From Orientallactaga sibirica (lineage: Eukaryota > Chordata > Mammalia > Rodentia > Dipodidae), in contig JAEOAD010001365.1 in the NCBI GenBank assembly GCA_036365145.1, positions 1,076,501-1,140,500 on the forward strand: a stretch of 64,000 nucleotides of DNA, read 5' to 3'. The translations under genes and the position numbers were made by a program. Below are positions 52,756 to 64,000 of this stretch, piece by piece. The first letter of the stretch is position 1; every line of letters starts with the position of its first letter. The notes under the pieces are model-generated. The model made no database searches, was not told the DNA's origin, and was given only the letters and a program-made list of their open reading frames with translations.

Positions 52756-53663
52756 AATGGAATGAAGAGTACATATATAATCTCACTTTTTTTTTTTTTC
52801 TCAAGGTAAGGGTCTCACTCCAGCTCAGGCTGCTCTGGAATTCACTATGTTGTCTCAGGTTGGCCTCAAACTCACAGCGATCCTCCTACCTCTGCCTCCC
52901 AAGTGCTGGGATTAAAGGCATGTGTCACCATGCCCGGTTCTAATCTCACATTTTAAAAATATTTATTTGAGAGGGAGGGAGAGAATGGTGTACTAGGGCC
53001 TCTGGACACTGCAAACAAACTCCAGATGTATGTGTCACTTTGTGCATCTGGTCTTACGTTGTGACTGGGGAATAGAACCTGGGTATTCAGGATTTGCAAG
53101 CAAGCATTTTAACCACTGAGCCATCTCTCCAGCCCCTATAATCTCACATTTAAAACAATATTTATTTGAGAGAGAATATGGGCTCTCCAAGGCCTTCTGC
53201 TACTGCAAATGAACTCAGGATACATGTGTCACTTTGTGCATCTGGGCTTATGAATCTCACATAAATTTTATTTATTTATTTGAGAGAGAGAATAGGTGTG
53301 CCAGGTCCTCCAGCCACTGCAAACTCCAGATGCATGCACCACCTGGTGCATCTGGCTTACATGGGTACTGGGGAATTGAGCCTCGAACCAGGGTCCTTAG
53401 GCTTCACAGGCAAGTGCTTAAAGCACTAAGCCATCTCTCTAGCCCTTAATTAATTTATTTATTTAATTTATTTATTTTACAAAGAAAAAGGAAGGGAGAA
53501 AGAGAGAATGGGCGCATCAGGGCCTCCAACCAATGCAAATGAACTCCAGATGCGTGCGTTTCCTTGTGCATCTGGCTAACGTGGGTCCTGTGGAATTGAA
53601 CCTGGGTCCTTTGGCTTTGAAGGCAAACACCTTAACTGCTAAGCCATACTTCCATTCCCCTTT

Positions 53664-53696
<33 letters not shown>

Positions 53697-54629
53697 GTTT
53701 TCTGAGGTAAGGTCTTGCTCTAGCCCAGGCTGACCTGGAATTCACTATGTAGTCTCAGGGTGGCCTCGAATTCATGGTGATCCTCCTACCTCTGCCTCCT
53801 GAGTGTTGGGATTAAAGGCATGTGCAACCATGCCCGGCCCCCTTTTCAAATTCTTAAAAGATGAGAGGGGGGCTGGAGAGATGGCTTAGTGGTTAAGGTG
53901 CATGCCTGTGAAGCCTAAGGACCCAGGTTTGAATCTCCAGGTCCCATGTAAGCCAGATGCACATGGTGACGCATGCGTCTGGAGTTCATTTACAGTGGCT
54001 AGTGGCCCTGGCATGCCCATTCTCATTCTCCCTCTCTCTCTGTCCCTCTCTCTAATAAATAAATAAAAACAAAATCTTTTTTAAAAAAAATCTTAAAAGA
54101 TGAGAAGGTTAGAGAGATGGCTTAGCGGTTAAGGCGCTTGCCTGCACAGCCACAGGACTTAGGTTCAATTCTCCAGGACCCACATAAACCAGATGCATAA
54201 GGTGGTGCATGCATCTGGAGTTCATTTGCAGGGCTAGAGGCTCTGGCATGCCCATCTTCATTCTCTCTCTCTCTCTTTCAAATAAGTAAATAAAAATTAA
54301 AACAAAAATATGAGAAATTTTAGGCCCTTTGCTTAGCTGTGTTCTTACAGCTGTATTTCAGTAGATAAGAGAATTTTGGTAATTCCCTCCACTTGTCTAC
54401 AAATGAATACAACTAGGTAGCCATAGTTAGTTAGCAAAGCACAAACACTGTGAATTTGGTCCATAAGCCAAAATAGGGCCATGGATTTTTTTAAATTATT
54501 ATTATCCTGAAAGCAAATTGCTTTTTGAATGAATTGTAAAAAAGGGGGGGGGTGTGGGTGAAGAGGAGGAGGAGAAGCAGTGTCAGACATGCAGCTTGCA
54601 AAGGTGTCCCATTGGCCTGTAAGAAAGCC

Positions 54630-54660
54630 CTTAATGTCACCACCCCTTGGTGACATTAAG
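54630..54660. other. Perfect 12-bp inverted repeat
   Basis: CTTAATGTCACC, a 7-base loop ACCCCTT, then GGTGACATTAAG. The two arms are exactly complementary. It lies in intron 2, 210 bp before the KRAB-A exon. Confidence 0.9.
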
Positions 54661-54849
54661 AAATCTTCAAGAACACAAAGACCTTTCTTTCACATAATGG
54701 GTGTTCAGCCCCAGACTATTCATTTGATAAGTGAAATGAGCATAGGGCTGGGGAGACAGCCAAGGGGTTAAAGGCTCAGTGGTTAAATGAGCGTATATCC
54801 TTTGACCCTTCTTCCATCTCATAAAGTGTTTATTTTATCTTACAAATAA

Positions 54850-56929
<2,080 letters not shown>

Positions 56930-57025
56930 GATGTTCCGTTTCTAAGCCAGACGTAATTACCCTGTTGGAACAAGGAAAAGAGCCCTGGATGATTGTGAGG
57001 CATGGGAAAAGAAGATGGAGCCAAG
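56930..57025 (+). CDS. ZFP30: ZFP30, KRAB-B box exon
   Basis: 96 bp, donor CCAAG/GTGAGC. Encodes residues 46-77: [20 protein letters not shown], then [12 protein letters not shown]. The acceptor region reads TTCAAGCAG/GATG, a tandem NAGNAG. Using the upstream AG adds one Ala. It leaves in phase 1 and joins to Asp78. Confidence 0.93.
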
Positions 57026-58648
57026 GTGAGCAAGCGCTAATCAGGCAGCGTGGTCGTGCCGTGCACTGGCTCGAGGAAGTAGCCTTGGGTGTGGACTGTG
57101 AGAGGCCTGCACCTTGGGAAGAGAACTTAGGATCTTCTCAGTTAATCACCGAAGAAATGTCTTCTGTACTTCACCTTATGACTTGCTCGTAGTTCCCTCC
57201 TATCTCAGTAGGGAAGAGCTTTCTTCCCTAGTTATAATCATTTTGCTTGTATTTTAGATCCATTTTCTTTGTAGGTCTCTTTTGTACTTCAACTTTTTAT
57301 TTTATTTATTTTTTGTTTATTTATTTAGTTATTTTTTTATTAGAGAGAGAGAGAATGGGCATGCCAGGGCCTCTAGCCACTGCAAACAAATTCTGGAAAC
57401 ATGCACCACCACGTGCATCTGACTTACGTGGGTTCTGGGGATTCAATCTGAGTCCTTAGGCTTCGCAGGCAACTGCCTTAACTGCAAAGCCGTCTCTCCA
57501 GCCCCTTATTTTATTTTTTATTTGAGACAAAGTCTCATTGTACAGCCCAAGCTGGCCTTGAACTCCCAATTCTCCTACCTCATCATCCCAAGTACTAGGA
57601 TTATGGGTGTGTGCCACTATGCCTGGTTTGTATTTCAATTAAAAAATAGTTTATTTATTTAACAGAGAGACAGAGGCAAATGGAGAGACGCAGAGAGAGT
57701 GAGTATGGGCACAGTAGAGTCTCCTGTCACCACAAATGAACTCCAGATATATGCACCACTTTCTGCATCTGACTTTATGTTCATCCTGGGGAATTGAATC
57801 TGGGCCGTCAGTCTTTGCAAGCAAGTGCCTTTCACTGCTGCACCATCTCTCCAGTCCTGTGCTTTAAGGTTTATGTATATATTTCTTTATTGTTCTCATT
57901 TCATGGGGTTTACATTTAGAAAGGGAGTCATACATTACATAATGTAAGTCAGTGGTAGAGTGTCTGCTTGGCTTATTTGAGGTTCTGGGTTTGAACCCCA
58001 GCACCACGACATAAAACAAAAAATAAAAGTGGAGCCGGGCGTGGTAGCACACACCTTTAATCCCCGCACTCGGGAGGCAGAGGTAGGAGGATAGCCGTGA
58101 GTTTGAGGCCATCCTGAGACTATGTAGCGAATTCCAGGTCAGCCTGGGTTAGAGTGAGACCCTACCTTGAAAAAACAATAAATAAGTGGGGGGCTGGAGA
58201 GATGGCTTAGCGGTTAAGGTGCTTGCCTGTGAAGCCTGAGGACCCAGGCTCAATTCCCCAGGACCCACATGGGCCAGGTGGCTTGCTCCTGGTGGTGCAT
58301 GCTCCTGGAGTTCATTTGCAGAGGCCTTGGCATGCCCATTCTCTCTGTCTGTCTCTCTTTGTATCTCTCTGCTTGCAAATAAATAAATATAAAAAATACG
58401 AAATAAACGAATAGCCTATTAAATATCCTGAAATGTTGAACTGTTAGGAAGAAAAGTGAATGAAAAATTTATGAATAATTAGCTGGGCGTGGTGGCTCAC
58501 ACCTTTAATCCCAGCACTCAGGAGGCAGAGGTAGAAGGATTGCCCTGAGTTCGAGGCCACCCTGAGACTACATAGTGAATTCCAGGTCAGCCTGAGCTAG
58601 AGCGAGACCCTGCCTCAAAGAAACAAACAAACAAACAAAAAAAAAAAG

Positions 58649-58905
58649 AGGGCTGGAGAGATGGCTTAGCGGTTAAGGCGCCTGCCTGCTAAGCCTAAGA
58701 ACCCGGTTCCAATCTCCAGGTCCCACGTTTAGCCAGATGCAAAGTGACGCAAGGGTGCGTTGCTGCACTTGACCACAAGGGGGCGCACATCTGGATTTCG
58801 TTCACAGCAGCTGAGAGACTGCTGGCGCGCCCATTCTCTGTCTGTCTCCCTCTCTGTCTGTCTCTTTCTCCAAAAATAAATAAAATAATTTTTAAAAAAT
58901 TGAAA
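58649..58905 (+). repeat. SINE-C with CTCF-like core
   Basis: CCACAAGGGGGCGC at 58773-58786 and a GAAA-rich tail to 58965. Together with the B1 at 58485 it is flanked by AAATTTATGAATAATT (about 58467 and 58964). Confidence 0.88.
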
Positions 58906-60989
58906 AAAAAGAAAGAAAGAAAAGAATAAAAGGAAAGAAAGAAAGAAGGAAAGAAAGAAAGAGAAATTTATGAATAATTGGGGAGAATGGTCTACCAAGA
59001 GGAATCAATTTGAAGAGGCTCCAGCTGGCTAAGGATGGGACTGTTTGAGCCTCAGTGCACTTAACTGTGCTGCATTTCAGTATTTCTTTCTTTCTTGACG
59101 GTGCTGGGAATGGATTCTGGGGTCTTGTACATGCTAAGCAGGCACTCTACCACTGAGTTGCACTCTCAGTCCCGGAATTTCCATTGTGTGTGTTTCCTGT
59201 CAGTCTTTTACTGTTGTCTTAACCATGTTTTCTTTGGCAGCAACACAGTGTGCATTTATAGTTAGTGTTGCCAAAGCATTCAACTTGAGCTTCACAGAAG
59301 AGATCTTCCTTAAACACGAATGATTGATGGAATGTGGAGTGGACACATTTGGGAACAGATACAGCTGACTCTTAGGTAGCAAAGCTCAGCTGCTTATGTA
59401 CAGAGGAGCCTCCTGTTTAAGAATGTTTAAAATGTCAACATTTTGATTGGCTGCCCACTTAAGTGGGTGCCATAAATATGACTGTATCAACACTGAGAAT
59501 GTTTATGCATATATAGATAGGGTAAATGTTATAGTTAGTTCTAATTTGTTTGTTAGTGAATATGGGCATTTTGTCCTGAGTTTATTTATGTTCATATTTA
59601 TCTTGTGCATTGTCAGCTAGCTCACTTCCATCACTCTATTACTTTCCTGTAAGTGCTTCTTGTGCTCATTTCTGTAGCTTTTATGCTATGAACATGAAGA
59701 TTTTCTTGCCTTTCTTTTTCTTTTTGGTTTTTCAAGGGAGGGGCTCTCTCTAGCCCAGGCTGACCTGGAATTCACTATATAGGAATTCACGTTTTTGTTT
59801 TTGTTTTTTTCTTTTTGGTTTTTCAAGGTAGGGTCTCACACTCTGGCCCAGGGGGACCTGGAACTCACTATGTAGTCTCAGGGTGGCCTTGAACTCACGG
59901 CAGTCCTCCTACCTCTGCCTCCTGAGGACTGGGATTAAAGGTGTGCGCCACCACACGGGAGGAATTCATGTTTTGATAGTCTTGCTATATAACACCAGCT
60001 TGCCTTAAATTCATTGTAGCCAAGCTGACCTTGAATTTGTGGTCATCTGGCTCAGCCTCCTGAGGTGAAAATTATAGGAGTAGGCCACTATACCCAGCCT
60101 TTTTTTTTTTTTAATTGTCATCTTGTATAAAGAGACAGAGATGGAGAGAAACACCCATATGAATTTCATAGCAGTATCTCTTATGCCGCTTATTCACCTT
60201 TCTCTACTTGCATTATATTGATATTCTTTAAATTATTGCCTTTTTAGCATTTAAAAAATTTTAAACGTTTTTATTTATTTATTTGAGAGAGAGAAAGAGG
60301 CAGAGAGAGAGAATGGGTGCACCAGGGCCTCCAGCCACTGCAAACAAACTCCAGATGCATGTGATAACTTGTGCATCTGGCTTTCATGGGTCCTGGAGAA
60401 TCAAACCCAGGATCCTTTGGCTTTGCAGGCAAGCGCCTTAACCGCTAAGCCATCTCTCCAGCCCCAAATTATTGCCTTTTAATGTTTTTTTCGTGTATTC
60501 TTTGTTTGTTTGTTTGTTTGTTTGTTTGTTTGTTTGTTTTTCGTGGTTTGGCAGGGTCTTGCACTAGCCCAGGAAGACCTGGAACTCACTATGTAGTCTC
60601 AGGCTGGCCTTGAACTTACAGTGATCCTCCTATCTCTACCTTCCAAGTGCTGGGATTAAAGGCATGTGCCACCATACCCAGCCTCATGTATTCTTAGGCT
60701 TTACTGAAATATAAAATGTGCATATACAAATGCACACGCTTACTGAAATATAAAGCATGCATACACAAATGTACAAGTTAATGTTCAGCCTAGTAAGTTT
60801 TCACAAAGGTGATCACACCCATCTCTTCACCCAGATTGAAGAATGGAGATTTACTAAAGTTCTAAAGCCGTTTCCTGACGCCATCCTGTCCTTTCAGTAC
60901 TCCATGGTCGACCACTGTCCTGACTTTAACAACTCCACAGATTAAACCATTTTTGTTTATTTTTATTTATTTGAGAGTGACAGAGAAAG

Positions 60990-61031
<42 letters not shown>

Positions 61032-61192
61032 GGTGCTCCAGGGCCTCCAGCACTGCAAATGAACTCCAGATGCATGCACCACCTTGTCCACCTGGCTTAT
61101 GTGGGTTCTGGGGAATGGAGCCTCAAACCAGGGTCCTTAGGCTTCACAGGCAAGTGCTTAACCACTCAGCAATCTCTCCAGCCCAGATTAAA

Positions 61193-61229
<37 letters not shown>

Positions 61230-61579
61230 TTTTGTTTTTCAAGGTAGGGTCTCACTCTAGATCAGGCTGACCTGGAATTCACTATGTAGTCTTAGGGTGG
61301 CTTCAAACTCATGGCGATCCTCCTACCTCTGCCTCCCGAGTGCTGGGGTTAAAGGCGTGTGCTACCACGCCCGGCTAAACCATTTTCAAACAATGTAAAA
61401 ATGGAGTCATCCAGTCTTCCATGTGTGTCTCTGTTTGCCATCCAGTGCGGGTGGGGAAGGGTCTTGTGGCATGGGCTGCAGACTGTTCTTCTCCAGCGCT
61501 GCTCTGCTCTGTTTGCGTGCCCTCAGCTACTTAGCCCTTCTTTGGTAGCTGATGCTACGTGATAGGTGTTTCTTTTCTT

Positions 61580-61608
61580 TTCTTCTTTCTTTCTTTCTTT
61601 CTTCCTTC

Positions 61609-61663
<55 letters not shown>

Positions 61664-61665
61664 TT
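61580..61665. repeat. (CTTT)n microsatellite
   Basis: About 85 bases of CTTT units with two CTTCC interruptions, next to a B1 tail. Confidence 0.95.
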
Positions 61666-62932
61666 TTTAGATAGGGTCTCACTCTAGCTGGCTTTGAACT
61701 CCTGGTGATCCTCCTACCTCTGCCTCCTGAGTGCTGGGTTTAAAGGTGTGTACCTTGGGGAGATGGCTCAGTGGTTAAAGGTACTTGCTTGCAAAGCCTG
61801 ACAGCCTGAGTTTGATTCCCCAGTACCCATGTAAAGCCAGATGCACAAAGTGGCACATACATCTGGAGTTCATTTACAATGGCAGAAGGCCCTGTCACAC
61901 CCCTACTTTCTCTCTCTCTCTCTCTCTCTCTGTTTTTCTTTCTCTCTGTCTCTATCTCTCTCTCTTGAACAGATAAATAAATATTTTTAAAATGCCATTT
62001 TCAGGCTGGGGAAATGGCTTAGCAGTTAAGGCATTTGCCTGCAAAGCTTAAGGACCCTGGTTCAATTCCCCAAGACCCACATAAGTCAGATGCACAAGGA
62101 GGCGCATGCATCTGGAGTCCGTTTGCAGTGGCTAGAGGCCCTGGCACACCCTTTCTCTCTTTCTCTCTATTTGTCTCTCTCTCTTGCAAATAAATAAAAA
62201 AAATATTTTTAGATGCCTTTTTCTTTGTAAAAAAAGTATTGTAATCTTGGAACTGGGGATGTAACTCAGCTGTTAGAATGCTTGCCTAGTATACACAGGG
62301 GTTCTGTTATGTTTTTTACTGTGTGTGTGTGTGTGTGTGTGTGCGCGCGCACACGCACGCATGCACAGACATGCATGCATGCATGCAGTGGCCAGAGGCT
62401 GATATGACATAAGGTGTTCCTTGATCACTCTCCACTTTGTTTATTTTCACCTTACTTATTGAGACTGGATTACTCACTTGAACTCAGCACTTACTGATGG
62501 GGCTCATTTAGCTAATCAGCTTGCCTTGGGGATCCTGTCTCCATCTCCTGAGCACTGGGATTATAGACAGGCTGCCACACTCCCCCAGAATTTGTGTGGG
62601 TGCTGGAGTCCAAGTCCAGGGCCTCTGCTTGCATGCAAAGCAGTTTTCTAGCTGAGCCGTCTCCTTAGCCCTGTGCTTGTCTTCTCTACTAAGTTTTATT
62701 TTTACAAAAGTTTTATTTATTTGAGAGCGAAAGAGGCAGAGAGAGAAGTGAGTGTGCCACAATCTCCTACTACTACAAAGAAACTTTAGCTCCACTCTGT
62801 GCATTTGTCTTTATATGGGTACTGGGGAATTGAACTTGGGACCATCATGCTTTGCGGGCAAGTGCCTTTACCACAGAGCAATCTCTCCAGCCCTGTTATC
62901 AAGTTTTAACTTATTTATTTCATCCAGAATAG

Positions 62933-64000
<1,068 letters not shown>

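Noticed and set aside
62320..62390. (GT)n plus GCGCGC and ATGCATGC stretch as a special regulatory element
   Set aside because: It is a microsatellite at the end of an old composite SINE, as in several other places in the window.

Overview
The window is mammalian nuclear DNA from a rodent. The main clues are a dense load of 7SL-derived B1-type SINEs, two related tRNA-derived SINE families, a few B4/ID-like composites, rodent LTR elements (MaLR and ERVL types) and antisense L1 fragments. The SINE consensus seen here differs from mouse or rat B2, so I suspect a non-murid rodent such as a jerboa. That species guess is inference only.

Three protein-coding genes lie on the + strand, all read left to right. 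(1) The giant terminal exon of WDR87 fills 605-6576, with its poly(A) signal at 6703. Its WD-repeat exons lie to the left of the window. (2) An intact KRAB C2H2 zinc-finger gene runs from a CpG-island promoter near 21.1-21.6 kb through coding exons at 25990-26060, 31758-31884, 34186-34272 and 35773-37199. The exon phases join cleanly to give 557 residues with 11 fingers. I cannot name it firmly. (3) ZFP30 starts at a CpG island at 48.15-48.72 kb and has coding exons at 51480-51561, 54871-54997, 56930-57025 and 62967 to the window edge. It is open for 422 residues and cut by the window end after finger 9. The order WDR87, KRAB-ZNF, ZFP30 matches the known human 19q13 / mouse chromosome 7 zinc-finger cluster.

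Other content: a 5'-truncated processed pseudogene of the tRNA methyltransferase FTSJ1 (minus, about 42.0-42.5 kb); an orphan GC-rich island with an ACTAYRNNNCCCR (M8) motif near 17.3-17.8 kb; a two-LTR MaLR-like element with nested insertions (8.17-10.6 kb); an L1 fragment split by an ERVL-type LTR (10.8-13.4 kb); and microsatellites. Introns and intergenic DNA are otherwise mostly SINEs.

The two zinc-finger genes are likely DNA-binding repressors that recruit TRIM28 through KRAB. WDR87 is a testis-type structural protein and is only a neighbour. The observation I find most interesting is a tRNA-SINE subfamily that carries a CTCF-like core (CCACAAGGGGGCGC) in most copies. One related copy, with CCACTAGGGGGCGC, sits about 320 bp before the ZFP30 CpG island. 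SINE family labels used below are mine: B1 = 7SL-type; T = tRNA-type with a 'GCTGGAGAGATGGCTTAG' head; C = longer tRNA-type with the CTCF-like core.
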